From contig CAMLKK010000027.1 in assembly GCA_946480715.1 (NCBI GenBank), forward strand, positions 1-40,174: a stretch of 40,174 nucleotides of DNA, in the 5' to 3' direction. This document shows positions 7,936 through 16,457 of this stretch, one piece after another. A model generated the notes under the pieces. It ran no database searches, had not been told where the DNA came from, and saw nothing but the letters and a program-made list of their open reading frames with translations. The translations under genes and the position numbers were made by a program. Numbering within the stretch: position 1 is the first letter of the stretch; the number at the start of each line of letters is the position of its first letter. This DNA comes from an uncultured Bacteriovorax sp. (lineage in GTDB: Bacteria; Bdellovibrionota; Bacteriovoracia; Bacteriovoracales; Bacteriovoracaceae).

Positions 7936-8942
7936 GGGGCCTCCACTATTGGGCGCACTCGAAGAAAGTTATGGGCCATTTTCAGTGTATCGATTTGGTC
8001 CGCAGTCCATTGTTGTAATTGATTATAATTTTCAGCGTGATCAAGAAATTTTTTAGCAAAGCCAATGACGGAATTCATTTGAAGGTTTGAGCGTAAGTAG
8101 TAACCGTCGAGTACGTCACTGATTCCGCCAGAGATGATAATTTCTTTATCACTTCCCGATAATGAGTTTAACATGACAACCATTTCTTCGGCAGTATGTC
8201 CGACATTAGACAACTCTGATCCTTTAGTATTTTTTCCTCTTAACATTTCTAATTTAGAAAAGTTAGTTCCACCAAAGGCCGCAAGCTCAACGCCGGCGAT
8301 TGGAAGTGCGAGAAGTGCTTTAAGACTCTCAGGGCCCATTCCTTGTCCAACTTCTTTCACGATAACTTTGCCTTTATAAACAGCTAAAAAACGCTTGAGT
8401 GTTTCAAGAGGAGATAAAGTAAGTCTGTCACCTTCTGTTTGAAACCATTCTTGTAGAGGATTAATGTGGATGAACAGTCCATCTGCATGGAGCTTCTCAA
8501 CCATTGAAGCAATGAGATCAGTTTTATTTTCAAGAACAAGTTTTTCAACTTGGGCGATTCCAAGATTAGCAAAAAATGGAAGATCATCACCCAAAATTGG
8601 ACGCAAATTAAAATCGTTGAAGTAATGATCGCTTTCAAGCAACACTCGACAAGAACCAAGACCCATTCCAAGTCCAAACTCGCGACAAACTTTCGCAAGA
8701 TTTTGATTGATGATACGAGCTTCACCCACTCCACCAGTCATGCTTGAAACCCACAGTGGCGCATTCACTTTTTTTCCAAAAATGGTTGTCGCTAATGATG
8801 TGTCTACAGATTGTGGATGAGCGGAAAGAAGAGGTTCATAAAAGAAACGCGTATCAAGAGAGCCTCTTCCATGTTGGGCCTCTTCTGCCATGATAATATG
8901 GTCACGTTTACGATTTTCTTGCATAGGGTCTTTAAGTACCAT
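7926..8942 (-). CDS. fni: Isopentenyl-diphosphate delta-isomerase, type 2 (FMN)
   Basis: Interconverts isopentenyl and dimethylallyl diphosphate using reduced FMN. The 338 residues show the type 2 motifs: NRKRDHI near the N-terminus, PLWVSSMTGG, MGLGSCR, LQEWFQTEGDR (conserved Gln/Glu of the metal and substrate site), VKEVGQGMG and FGGTNFSKLE. It is unrelated to the Nudix type 1 enzyme. The ATG at 8942 has GAGG upstream; an internal Met at residue 7 is an alternative start. It is followed without a gap by the HMG-CoA reductase gene, and the RsmI-like gene lies 47 bp upstream on the same strand, so the operon may begin there. Confidence 0.95.
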   Translation of the reverse strand: MVLKDPMQENRKRDHIIMAEEAQHGRGSLDTRFFYEPLLSAHPQSVDTSLATTIFGKKVNAPLWVSSMTGGVGEARIINQNLAKVCREFGLGMGLGSCRVLLESDHYFNDFNLRPILGDDLPFFANLGIAQVEKLVLENKTDLIASMVEKLHADGLFIHINPLQEWFQTEGDRLTLSPLETLKRFLAVYKGKVIVKEVGQGMGPESLKALLALPIAGVELAAFGGTNFSKLEMLRGKNTKGSELSNVGHTAEEMVVMLNSLSGSDKEIIISGGISDVLDGYYLRSNLQMNSVIGFAKKFLDHAENYNQLQQWTADQIDTLKMAHNFLRVRPIVEAPCK

Positions 8943-8989
8943 GAAAGAACCTCGTCGTCATGTCTTTTTGTTTATCTAAATCTATGATT

Positions 8990-9730
8990 TTATTCAGAAA
9001 GAATGAGGATAAATTCTCTTTTTAGGTCACTTAGAGCTGTGAGGAGCTGAGAGGGAGTTCCCAGAAGCAATTCTTCATTTTGGGAATTGAGGTCGAGCCC
9101 CAGGAAAATTCGCTTTTTGGATCCACCCCAAACGTCATTCAATTCTTCAAGCACGCGCTTTAAACGATAAGGAGTATCCATGAGAATGGAAGTATTTTTT
9201 TGTTTTAAAAGATTCTGCAGAACATTTTTTCTTTCCGAAGAATCCATTGGAAGAAAACCTTCAAACCAAAATTTTTTGTGCGAAAATCCAGAAAGAGCTA
9301 ATGCGAGAACAACAGAATTTGCAAGAGGTGTGCTTGTCACTTTCATTTTATGTTGATGACAAAGACTCACAAGTTCAACACCCGGATCATAGAAGGCCGG
9401 TGTTCCACCATCACTCATTAAAAAAACTTTTTTTCCCTGCTGAATTTCATTTAAAAGTTTAGGTGCAACTTCTTTAGCGGAATGTTCGTTGTAGAGAACA
9501 AAATCTTCTACACAATCTCGAGGTAGACCAAAATGCAGCCAGCGTTTTCTTCCCGGCTTTAAATCTTCAATGACAAAAATGCATTCCGACTTTTTTTCGG
9601 TGGCTGCAAACTGCAAGAGATTGAAAGCGAGAACATCAAGTTTTCCCTCTTCATCAAGTGGGGTTGGCACTAAACAGAGAGCACCTTTTCCATTTGTGAA
9701 TAATTTTTCAATCATTGATTCAACAGTCAT
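8990..9730 (-). CDS. RsmI-like SAM-dependent methyltransferase (tetrapyrrole methylase family)
   Basis: A 246-residue protein of the tetrapyrrole methylase fold. The clearest signature is SDGGTPAFYDPGVELVSLC, matching the SDAGTP-x-x-x-DPG motif of RsmI (16S rRNA 2'-O-ribose methylation at C1402). The N-terminal LCLVPTPL strand and LALALSGFSHKKFWFEGFLP also match the family. It is shorter than typical RsmI (about 280 residues) and lacks most of the C-terminal extension, so it may be a paralogue with another target. The first ATG (9730) has only a weak GATGAG upstream. It is divergent from the RlmL-like gene and 47 bp upstream of fni. Confidence 0.82.
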   Translation of the reverse strand: MTVESMIEKLFTNGKGALCLVPTPLDEEGKLDVLAFNLLQFAATEKKSECIFVIEDLKPGRKRWLHFGLPRDCVEDFVLYNEHSAKEVAPKLLNEIQQGKKVFLMSDGGTPAFYDPGVELVSLCHQHKMKVTSTPLANSVVLALALSGFSHKKFWFEGFLPMDSSERKNVLQNLLKQKNTSILMDTPYRLKRVLEELNDVWGGSKKRIFLGLDLNSQNEELLLGTPSQLLTALSDLKREFILILSE

Positions 9731-9787
9731 GGACTCATCTTAAAGTAATGGATGGCCAATTTCAATCAAATCCTCCATAGTGGCGGC

Positions 9788-10942
9788 ATGGATAAAAAAG
9801 CTTCATTTTACATTGTAACGGCATTGGGATTATCTGAGCTCGCTGTGATTGAGTTCAAACACAAATGGCCACTTGCCTTTCCAGATGTTGCTTATGAGAT
9901 CAAAGAAGTTGAGCCAGGGGGATTTCTCCTTGAAACAACGCTTTTGCATGGATTCCTGCTCAACAACTTGCTTAAAACTCCTACTAAAATTCTGGTGCGT
10001 TTTGCTGAATTTAAAGCGCGAGATTTTCCCAAACTCTTTCAAAAAATTTCAAAACTTCCGTGGTGTGATTTTTTATTAGGTCAACTGCCTGATGTTGAAG
10101 TAACGGCCCATGAATCAAGGCTTTTTGATTCACGAAAAATTGAGAAGGCCATTCATGATGGCATCACCGATTTTTATAGACGACAGCCAATTAAAAAACG
10201 CTATCAAGAAGCATGGGAAAAATCAGACAAAAGGAATGTTCCCAAGATTTTTTTCAGAAATATCGAAGATACAATCACACTGAGTTTGGATACAACGGGC
10301 GAACTTCTGCATAAACGTGGAGAAAAAACGCTCACGGGGCATGCACCCATCAGAGAAAATTTAGCGACTCTCCTCCTTCTTTCGTTATTGGGTGATGAAG
10401 TTGTTGCCGAAAAGCCTCGTGAACTTGTCGATCCAATGTGCGGCTCTGGAACATTCCTTATTGAAGCCGCCAATTTCTGGAAACCAACTCTCGAGCGAAC
10501 TTTTGCTTATGAACTCATGCCAGATTGGATTGATTCTCAATTTAAAAAGCAATTAAAAGCAAAACTTGTTTTTGAGCACGCTCCTCTTTTTGAAACCCAA
10601 AAAGGTTTCGAACTTGATCCAGAAATAGTTAAACTTGCCAATGAAAACATTCAGAACTTGCCGATCAAAATCGTAGAAGCAGATGCTTTTAAAAATTCAG
10701 AATCGACAGCAATAGAAAGATTAATGATCATTAATCCTCCATATGGCATTCGCGTGGGAGAAAATATCAATAGTGCTTATTATAAAAAATTAGTTGATGA
10801 ACTTCTGAAAAACATGAAACCCAAAAAATTGGGAATCATCATACCGGAAGAGCACGATTTTTTTCACCCTAAAGTGAGATCGATGCGCGCTTTTAAAAAT
10901 GGCGGGCTAGATGTTGTTTTTTACGTCTTTGATTGCAAATAG
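9788..10942 (+). CDS. RlmL/Trm11-like THUMP-domain RNA guanine-N2 methyltransferase
   Basis: A 384-residue RNA methyltransferase with an N-terminal ferredoxin/THUMP region (about 1-165) and a Rossmann methyltransferase domain. SAM motif I is visible as LVDPMCGSGTFLIEA (213-227) and the catalytic motif NPPYG at 316-320, characteristic of N2-guanine methylation as in the RlmL N-terminal half. Like that half, the likely target is 23S rRNA (m2G). The start at 9788 aligns with the family N-terminus; an in-frame ATG at 9752 is open but neither has a strong ribosome binding site. The 3' end overlaps the convergent U32 gene by 22 bp. Confidence 0.87.
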   Translation: MDKKASFYIVTALGLSELAVIEFKHKWPLAFPDVAYEIKEVEPGGFLLETTLLHGFLLNNLLKTPTKILVRFAEFKARDFPKLFQKISKLPWCDFLLGQLPDVEVTAHESRLFDSRKIEKAIHDGITDFYRRQPIKKRYQEAWEKSDKRNVPKIFFRNIEDTITLSLDTTGELLHKRGEKTLTGHAPIRENLATLLLLSLLGDEVVAEKPRELVDPMCGSGTFLIEAANFWKPTLERTFAYELMPDWIDSQFKKQLKAKLVFEHAPLFETQKGFELDPEIVKLANENIQNLPIKIVEADAFKNSESTAIERLMIINPPYGIRVGENINSAYYKKLVDELLKNMKPKKLGIIIPEEHDFFHPKVRSMRAFKNGGLDVVFYVFDCK

Positions 10943-12078
10943 ACTTGTGACTTTCCAACAATACCGCGGACAAAAGGAAGCATCACAATCTCATTTTGAC
11001 CGGCCTGTGAGACGGCTGAACCATTAGTTCTCGTCATCTCAGCGATCTTAATTTCCTTCACTTTTCCTTCGGGTGTGAGAATTTTAATTTCATCACCAAC
11101 AGAAATTTTCTGGTGTTTGCTTTTAATTAAAAGCGCCATGCTAAAGTCACGTTCCACGTCGACGATTTCACCAATATAGGCTTCATCTTGTCTCTGCACT
11201 CTTTTGTTTTTAAGTTTTGAAAACAGAACGTCTGTTTTGTTAATGTTATAAAAACCTTTAATGAATGGACGAGGATTATTTAGTTTTACATCATCAAGTG
11301 ATTGACCAAGAATGTGATCAAGGTGTTTGAAGCTTTCATCAAAACGCAGATCAACTCTGACGGCCCCTACGTTCAAGGAGCGAAGCTCTTCTATATGATC
11401 CAGTAGAAAAAGATCTTTTACGTTGAACATAAAAGTACCGTGTTGATTTTCTACAAGAGGAAATCCAGCGTGTGGGCTTTCTTCCGAAGTCCCGAATGTT
11501 TCAATTTGATAGGCCGCTTTCACTTCAGGTTTCAATACAGGTGTAAGGAGCGTTCGGGGTGAATAAAAAAGAAGAATGCGACCATAGGTCAATACTTCTA
11601 ATGGTGCTGTTAATTGTTGAGCATAACTTTTTAAATGATCGCGCGAGAGTTCATTGGATAAAACCAGACGATCGAGTTGAGCGCCCAAATAATTTTGCCA
11701 ACGAAGTAAACCTTCGAGATTATGGTTTCCATTTTCAAGAATGAGTTGAATTTTTGCCCATGAAAAATTCGTTTTTAGAAAATGGAGCGCCCCTGGGTCT
11801 TGAACTCGAATGGCCTTAAATTCGTGCAGCGGAAGTTCGCGAACTTCATCGCATAATTTTCTAAAAAGTGAATCTTGTTTTAAAACATCCCATTCGAGAA
11901 CGAGATTCATTTTTAATTTTTGATTGAGTGCAACCATTTCAAGCAATTCTTCTTTCGTCGTTTTAGTCACACGGCCAATGTTGCGGTAACTAACAATGAT
12001 TTCCGATTCACGTCCGGCAAGTTTAGAAGATAGTTCTAAAAGTTGTTCTTTGTTTTCAGCGTAGGTAATAAACTTCAT
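10921..12078 (-). CDS. U32-family protein, cysteine-less partner
   Basis: A 385-residue protein in a translationally coupled pair (ATGA overlap) with the U32 gene before it. The segment EVLTYGRILLFYSPRTLL matches the U32/UbiV pattern EV-x-x-YGR-x-x-x-x-YS-x-R-C-x, but the cysteine position is Thr and only one Cys (in KLCDEVREL) is present in the protein, so it cannot hold the Fe-S cluster of UbiU/UbiV or TrhP. The C-terminal third (about 290-385) looks like a beta-barrel: GEIVDVERDFSMALL, then KISVGDEIKILTPEGK. By analogy with UbiU-UbiV it may form a heterodimer with its neighbour. Family placement is inference from this motif and operon context. Confidence 0.65.
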   Translation of the reverse strand: MKFITYAENKEQLLELSSKLAGRESEIIVSYRNIGRVTKTTKEELLEMVALNQKLKMNLVLEWDVLKQDSLFRKLCDEVRELPLHEFKAIRVQDPGALHFLKTNFSWAKIQLILENGNHNLEGLLRWQNYLGAQLDRLVLSNELSRDHLKSYAQQLTAPLEVLTYGRILLFYSPRTLLTPVLKPEVKAAYQIETFGTSEESPHAGFPLVENQHGTFMFNVKDLFLLDHIEELRSLNVGAVRVDLRFDESFKHLDHILGQSLDDVKLNNPRPFIKGFYNINKTDVLFSKLKNKRVQRQDEAYIGEIVDVERDFSMALLIKSKHQKISVGDEIKILTPEGKVKEIKIAEMTRTNGSAVSQAGQNEIVMLPFVRGIVGKSQVYLQSKT

Positions 12079-13289
12079 ACCGTCATCTCCATCGCGATCT
12101 TTTTGCGAACGAGATTAAAGCGTTCAGCTCCTGGAATATATGGAACTTTAACAACACTACCAGGTTTTGATTTTGGTAGAGGTTGATTACCGAGTGTTTT
12201 CAAATCAGAAATCGTGAACGCAAGTTGCGGTCCTTGAAAAGGCATTACTTCCAGTCGATCACCAGGCACAAAGGCACTGCGGACTTCAAGCAGTGTATGT
12301 TCATTTTCTACGACTTCAAGAACAACGGCAGAAACAACATATTCGTTATCATCGTGTTCCCGTTGATCATATATCGATGTTTCATCAGCGTGATCAACTA
12401 AACTTCCCGATGTGTAATCACGGTGGGCAACTTTAGCAAGCTCATCTTCCCAACGAAGAAGATCATCAGAGAGGAAATGCCCATGCTCGCGGTAGTAGCG
12501 TAGCGCTTCTGAATAGACTTTAGATATAGTTCCCGCATAATAATGACTCTTATTGCGGCCTTCAACTTTAAGTGAATCAATTCCCGCTTCGATGAAATCG
12601 GTCAGCTGTCGAATGCCCTCTAAATCTTTTGAGCTCATAAAGTGAGCGCGACGTTTTTCCATCTCACCTGGTGTATCGAGACTGTATTCAAAGCGACATG
12701 AGTGCGCGCACCCTCCGCGGTTTGAATCACGGCCTTGCGTATAGTTGGAGATGACACAATTTCCGGAGAAAGACATACACATTGATCCGTGTACGAACAT
12801 TTCGATTTCAAGACCGGTCTCTGCTTTAATCGCCTTAGCTTCTTTGATCGTGACTTCGCGACCGAGTACAATTCTCGTCACACCCATTTCTTTCCAGAGT
12901 TTCGCTGATTCAACATTGAGGCAACTTGCTTGAGTAGAAAGATGGATGACTAAATTAGAATGTTTTTGAATGGTGGTGATCACTCCGAGATCTGAAACGA
13001 TAACCGCATTTACTTTCAACTCTTCTAAGAGTTTTAAAAATTCTGGAAGCTCTTCTAAATCTTTATCGTGCAAAAAACTATTGAGTACAACATAAACATG
13101 TGTTCCACGCTCATGAGCGAACTCCACGCCCTCGCGCAACTCTTCAGCAGTAAAATTATCTGAGGCCTGACGAAGGCCGAATTTTTGTCCACCTAAGTAA
13201 ACAGCATTCGCTCCATACAGAACGGCGACTTTTAATTTCTCCAAGCTGCCCGCAGGAGATAATAATTCTGGAGTCCAGTGATTGGTCAT
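12075..13289 (-). CDS. U32-family protein (TrhP/UbiU-like, Fe-S-binding cysteines present)
   Basis: A 404-residue member of the U32 family, historically called collagenase-like peptidases but now known mostly as hydroxylation enzymes (tRNA U34 by TrhP, 23S rRNA by RlhA, ubiquinone by UbiU/UbiV). The signature is clear: EMFVHGSMCMSFSGNCVIS followed by RGGCAHSCRFEY, giving cysteines 171, 178, 194 and 198. LLSPAGSLEKLKVAVLYGANAVYLGG (9-34) is the conserved barrel start. Length and C-terminal extension best fit TrhP, so tRNA wobble-uridine hydroxylation is the leading guess. AGAGG precedes the ATG at 13289. The next gene starts within its stop codon. Confidence 0.88.
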   Translation of the reverse strand: MTNHWTPELLSPAGSLEKLKVAVLYGANAVYLGGQKFGLRQASDNFTAEELREGVEFAHERGTHVYVVLNSFLHDKDLEELPEFLKLLEELKVNAVIVSDLGVITTIQKHSNLVIHLSTQASCLNVESAKLWKEMGVTRIVLGREVTIKEAKAIKAETGLEIEMFVHGSMCMSFSGNCVISNYTQGRDSNRGGCAHSCRFEYSLDTPGEMEKRRAHFMSSKDLEGIRQLTDFIEAGIDSLKVEGRNKSHYYAGTISKVYSEALRYYREHGHFLSDDLLRWEDELAKVAHRDYTSGSLVDHADETSIYDQREHDDNEYVVSAVVLEVVENEHTLLEVRSAFVPGDRLEVMPFQGPQLAFTISDLKTLGNQPLPKSKPGSVVKVPYIPGAERFNLVRKKIAMEMTV

Positions 13290-13349
13290 AAATTTGCCTC
13301 TTTTTTCGAAGTCTTTTATCTACCAAAAAATCCGTTTACAATCAAAGGG

Positions 13350-14501
13350 ATGATAAAAAAGATCCTTCTTCTCCTAGTCATTTTATTGATTGCGGCCGGT
13401 GGTCTGTTTGCCTACTCTATTCAGAAAAAGCGAACATTGATTGCTCCCTATCCCTATGCTTTTACACCTAATTGGGACAAAAAGTTCGAGGCCCAGGAGG
13501 CGAAAAACATCCAGGAAGCCGCCAATGCCAAGATTTTAATCGTGGGTGATCGGATGGCCAAATCTCTGGTTCCCTATCAGCAGACTCTCCAGGAGTCATT
13601 TGGGGATAGTTTCAAAGTCCCGCCGACAATTTTTAACTGGGCGTCTCCTAATGAGGGACTCTTCAGAACTTTGTACAAATTAAAAAAACTTCCGAAACTT
13701 CCACCGGTCATTATTTATTTTGGAACGAGCACTGAGTTTTTTGAAAAGCGTTTTGAAGTTCAGGATAAACCCCAAATCCTTAAAAATTTCGCTCAATACG
13801 ATGATGAAAAAATCATCTCACTCATCATCACCTTTCCAATTTTGTCTCGCTACTTTTATCAGAAAATGCATTACTTCGATTTGGAAGCGCCTAAAGAATA
13901 TAAAAACGTGCAGGCCTCGCAAGTAAAACTGGATGAAAAAGAAATTGCTTTCAAATTATTTGAATATGAACTTCGTGATCTCATTCAGTATGTAAAAGAT
14001 AAAAAGAGTAATCTCGTTTTCATAACCGCGCCTCTAAATCTGGAAGCACAACCTAAAGAAGTCTGTGCGCATTCAAGCAGTCCTGATGTTGTGGCCCTTC
14101 AACAAGAGCTTGAAGGTCAGATTAAAGAAGGTGCCTTTAAGGCCGTCTATCCTACTCTGCAGGAACTCGCTTCTGAGACATATGGAAATGCGATGACATT
14201 TCACTTGTTAGGTCGAGCGGCACTTGGTGCTGGAGAGCTCACTGAGGCCCGTGAAGCGTTTTTAAAAGCGTCTGTTTACGATTGTGAGAACTGGAGAACA
14301 AACGCTGTCTATAACGCCATTATTCGCAAAGAAGCAAAAAAAGATTTACTCCACGTGGTGGATTTTGAAAAAACAATGAACAACGAATTATCGAACGAAG
14401 GACTTTTCCTCGATGATATTTATCCACAAGTTTTATTTTATCAAAATATGATTAAAGAACTCGGTGACATCTTGATGAAAATCTTGAGCGTAACCCCTTA
14501 A
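13350..14501 (+). CDS. Membrane-anchored SGNH-like protein with TPR-like insert
   Basis: A 383-residue protein with one N-terminal transmembrane segment (about 4-24), the rest probably periplasmic. It has the pattern of an SGNH/GDSL fold: ILIVGDRMAKSL (63-73) in the place of the GDS block, PPVIIYFGTSTEF like the third block, and FLDDIYPQ near the end where DxxH normally sits. The nucleophilic Ser is Arg and the terminal His is Tyr, so hydrolase activity is doubtful. About residues 285-330 (TFHLLGRAALGAGELTEAREAFLKAS) look like a TPR unit. ATG at 13350 has AAAGGG almost adjacent, so the exact start is uncertain. The cNMP-binding gene follows 13 bp later. Confidence 0.68.
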   Translation: MIKKILLLLVILLIAAGGLFAYSIQKKRTLIAPYPYAFTPNWDKKFEAQEAKNIQEAANAKILIVGDRMAKSLVPYQQTLQESFGDSFKVPPTIFNWASPNEGLFRTLYKLKKLPKLPPVIIYFGTSTEFFEKRFEVQDKPQILKNFAQYDDEKIISLIITFPILSRYFYQKMHYFDLEAPKEYKNVQASQVKLDEKEIAFKLFEYELRDLIQYVKDKKSNLVFITAPLNLEAQPKEVCAHSSSPDVVALQQELEGQIKEGAFKAVYPTLQELASETYGNAMTFHLLGRAALGAGELTEAREAFLKASVYDCENWRTNAVYNAIIRKEAKKDLLHVVDFEKTMNNELSNEGLFLDDIYPQVLFYQNMIKELGDILMKILSVTP

Positions 14502-14514
14502 GGAGAGGACCATA

Positions 14515-14967
14515 ATGAACCCAGAAGGAACAGAAAAAATCAGCTTGAAGAAAGATGAGATTCTTTTTCTCGCAGAAGAAGTGAATAATGATTTATTTAT
14601 TATTCAAAAGGGAAAAGTCATGGTGTTCGTGCAAAAGGGCTCACAGATTATTCCCGTGGCCTATCTCGATCAAGGCGAATACATCGGTGAACTTTCGTTT
14701 TTTGATGAAGGACCTCGTAGTGCAAGCATCATCTGTGTGGAAGACTGTGAATTTCTAAAAATACCTACGGAAGAAATGAATAAACACTGTGCGGGTTGGA
14801 TGAAAACATTAGGTCAACAATTGACTGCTAAAATCAGAGAAGGTGACGAACTGATAAGGTCAAAAGGAATCCGTAAAAAAAATGTAGAGGGCATTAAACC
14901 CCTTACCATACAAGAGCAAACTCACTGCTTTAGATTGGTTGACCTTTATAAGTCGAAAAAGTCATAA
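14515..14967 (+). CDS. Cyclic-nucleotide-binding domain protein
   Basis: A 150-residue protein that is almost entirely a cNMP-binding domain. The beta-barrel strands run from about 8 to 85, with the phosphate-binding cassette seen as YIGELSFFDEGPRSASI (57-72), including the conserved Glu 59 and Arg 68. There is no DNA-binding HTH after it, only a helical tail ending in a basic segment, so it is not a CRP-type regulator by itself and more likely acts on a partner protein. AAGGAGAGG gives a strong ribosome binding site. It is 13 bp after the SGNH-like membrane gene, so the two products may work together. Confidence 0.86.
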   Translation: MNPEGTEKISLKKDEILFLAEEVNNDLFIIQKGKVMVFVQKGSQIIPVAYLDQGEYIGELSFFDEGPRSASIICVEDCEFLKIPTEEMNKHCAGWMKTLGQQLTAKIREGDELIRSKGIRKKNVEGIKPLTIQEQTHCFRLVDLYKSKKS

Positions 14968-15008
14968 CAATCTCGGTGTCACAACTCCACCAAATTGGAG
15001 TTAAAAGT

Positions 15009-15025
15009 TTGGCATAGAACTCGCA
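15009..15025 (+). promoter_or_regulatory. Candidate sigma-54 (-24/-12) promoter
   Basis: TTGGCATAGAACTCGCA matches the sigma-54 consensus TTGGCAC-x5-TTGCA at the essential GG and GC, which are separated by exactly 10 nt, and at most other positions. The expected transcription start (near 15037) leaves a leader of about 55 nt before the small lipoprotein gene at 15092. No convincing sigma-70 promoter is seen in the same gap. Confidence 0.5.
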
Positions 15026-15091
15026 ATTATGAAAAGTAAGTGGAAAAAGGACTTTTCCATATTTCTTTCTCAGGTTTAACAGGGAGGTTTT

Positions 15092-15250
15092 ATGAGATCG
15101 ATAAAAATGTTAGCTCTAAGTCTGTTAACTGTTGTCACTCTAGTGAGCTGTTCAAGTACAACTAATAGAAGCGTAGCTGCGGACGATGAAGCGGAAGTCG
15201 TAAAAGAACATAGAGCAGGTAAACGACTACTAACTGAAGAGTATAAGTAG
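15092..15250 (+). CDS. 52-residue lipoprotein
   Basis: A short gene with strong features: AGGGAGG ribosome binding site 6 nt before ATG, a positively charged N-terminus, a hydrophobic segment and the lipobox LVSC (lipid Cys at 20), then a 32-residue hydrophilic tail rich in Ser/Thr and then charged residues, ending EEYK. It is flanked by a sigma-54-like promoter upstream and a strong terminator downstream, so it looks like a monocistronic unit. Its function is unknown; the size and form resemble entericidin-like or small envelope lipoproteins, but I see no specific similarity. Confidence 0.82.
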   Translation: MRSIKMLALSLLTVVTLVSCSSTTNRSVAADDEAEVVKEHRAGKRLLTEEYK

Positions 15251-15260
15251 TCTATAAAAT

Positions 15261-15289
15261 AAAAAAGGCTCCCGAGGGAGCCTTTTTTT
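15261..15289. terminator. Bidirectional Rho-independent terminator
   Basis: GGCTCCC and GGGAGCC form a perfect stem around a short GA centre, preceded by six A and followed by seven T. It can terminate both the small lipoprotein gene (plus strand) and mdh (minus strand, stop at 15299). Confidence 0.93.
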
Positions 15290-15298
15290 ATTAGATTG

Positions 15299-16291
15299 TT
15301 AGATAAGACCTAATTCTTTAACTGCATCACGTTCACCACGAAGTTCATTCAAAGTTAGATTGAATTTTTCTTCGCCGAAAGCATTGTGTTTTACACCGTC
15401 GATCACTTTAAGTTTTCCGTTTTCTGTTCTACATGGGAACGAGAAAATTAATCCTTTATCAACGTTGTACTCGCCGTTTGAAGCAAGACACATTGAGTAT
15501 GTCTCACCTGCTTTTGTTTCGTGAGTAAGATTGTAGATCCCGTCTACAACTGCGTTCGCCGCAGAAGCAGCTGATGAAAGTCCACGAGCTTTAATAATCG
15601 CAGCCCCACGCTTTTGAACAGTTTCAATGAAAGATCCTTTCAACCATTCTTGATCAGCAATAACTTGATCAGCATTTTTTCCGTTGATTTTAGCATTGTA
15701 GAAATCTGGGTATTGAGTTGCTGAGTGATTTCCCCAGATCGTCATGTTTGTGATCGCTGTTACATCAACTCCAGCTTTTTGAGCAAGCTGAGTTTTAGCG
15801 CGGTTTTCATCAAGAGTTGTCATTGCGAAGAATCTGTCTGACGGAACACCTTTAGCAGCGTTCATACAGATAAGTGCGTTCGTATTGCATGGATTTCCCA
15901 CAACGAAAACGCGAACGTCAGAAGCAGCGTTAGCAGCGATTGCTTGTCCTTGAGTTGTGAAAATACCACCGTTAATTTTAAGAAGATCTGCTCTTTCCAT
16001 TCCATCTTTACGAGGAACTGATCCAACTAAGATGGCCCAGTTTGCATCTTTGAATCCAACTGCGTAGTCAGATGTACATGTGATTTTTTTTAGTAGTGGG
16101 AAAGCACAGTCGTCTAGTTCCATAGCTACACCCTTAAGTGCGCCTAGAGCAGCTTCTAGTTCAATCAATTGAAGTTCAACTTCTGTTTCCGGTCCAAACA
16201 TTTGTCCAGAAGCGATTCTTGGAAGTAGTGCATATCCGATTTGTCCTGCAGCTCCTGTGACGGCAACTTTGACGCGTTTTTTTGAAGTCAT
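15299..16291 (-). CDS. mdh: Malate dehydrogenase (NAD-dependent, cytosolic-type)
   Basis: Interconverts malate and oxaloacetate in the TCA cycle. The 330 residues match the family length. Visible: NAD-binding TGAAGQIGY (12-20), substrate arginines in [14 protein letters not shown] (R94, R100), [11 protein letters not shown] (130-140), and the catalytic pair in [13 protein letters not shown] (D161) and [12 protein letters not shown] (H189). The [18 protein letters not shown] start is typical of the Mdh type shared by many proteobacteria and actinobacteria rather than the E. coli type. AGGAG lies just before the ATG. The gene is divergent from the disordered-protein gene and ends at the bidirectional terminator. 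Confidence 0.96.
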   Translation of the reverse strand: MTSKKRVKVAVTGAAGQIGYALLPRIASGQMFGPETEVELQLIELEAALGALKGVAMELDDCAFPLLKKITCTSDYAVGFKDANWAILVGSVPRKDGMERADLLKINGGIFTTQGQAIAANAASDVRVFVVGNPCNTNALICMNAAKGVPSDRFFAMTTLDENRAKTQLAQKAGVDVTAITNMTIWGNHSATQYPDFYNAKINGKNADQVIADQEWLKGSFIETVQKRGAAIIKARGLSSAASAANAVVDGIYNLTHETKAGETYSMCLASNGEYNVDKGLIFSFPCRTENGKLKVIDGVKHNAFGEEKFNLTLNELRGERDAVKELGLI

Positions 16292-16388
16292 TGGGTTCTC
16301 CTGAAAAAAATATGTTTTGAATGAGTATGGAAAAATTCTGAGTGCATATTAACTCTTAACTTTCCTTCCGTAAATAAACATGCGCGAA

Positions 16389-16417
16389 TTGACTTAAATG
16401 ACGAAAGTCTCAATAAT
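16389..16417 (+). promoter_or_regulatory. Sigma-70 type promoter
   Basis: TTGACT (16389-16394), a 17-bp spacer and AATAAT (16412-16417), one mismatch from consensus at each box. It is positioned about 40 bp before the ATG at 16458. Confidence 0.6.
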
Positions 16418-16457
16418 GGTCCTATCAAAGGTTTTAGCAGTGAACGACAGGACAATA

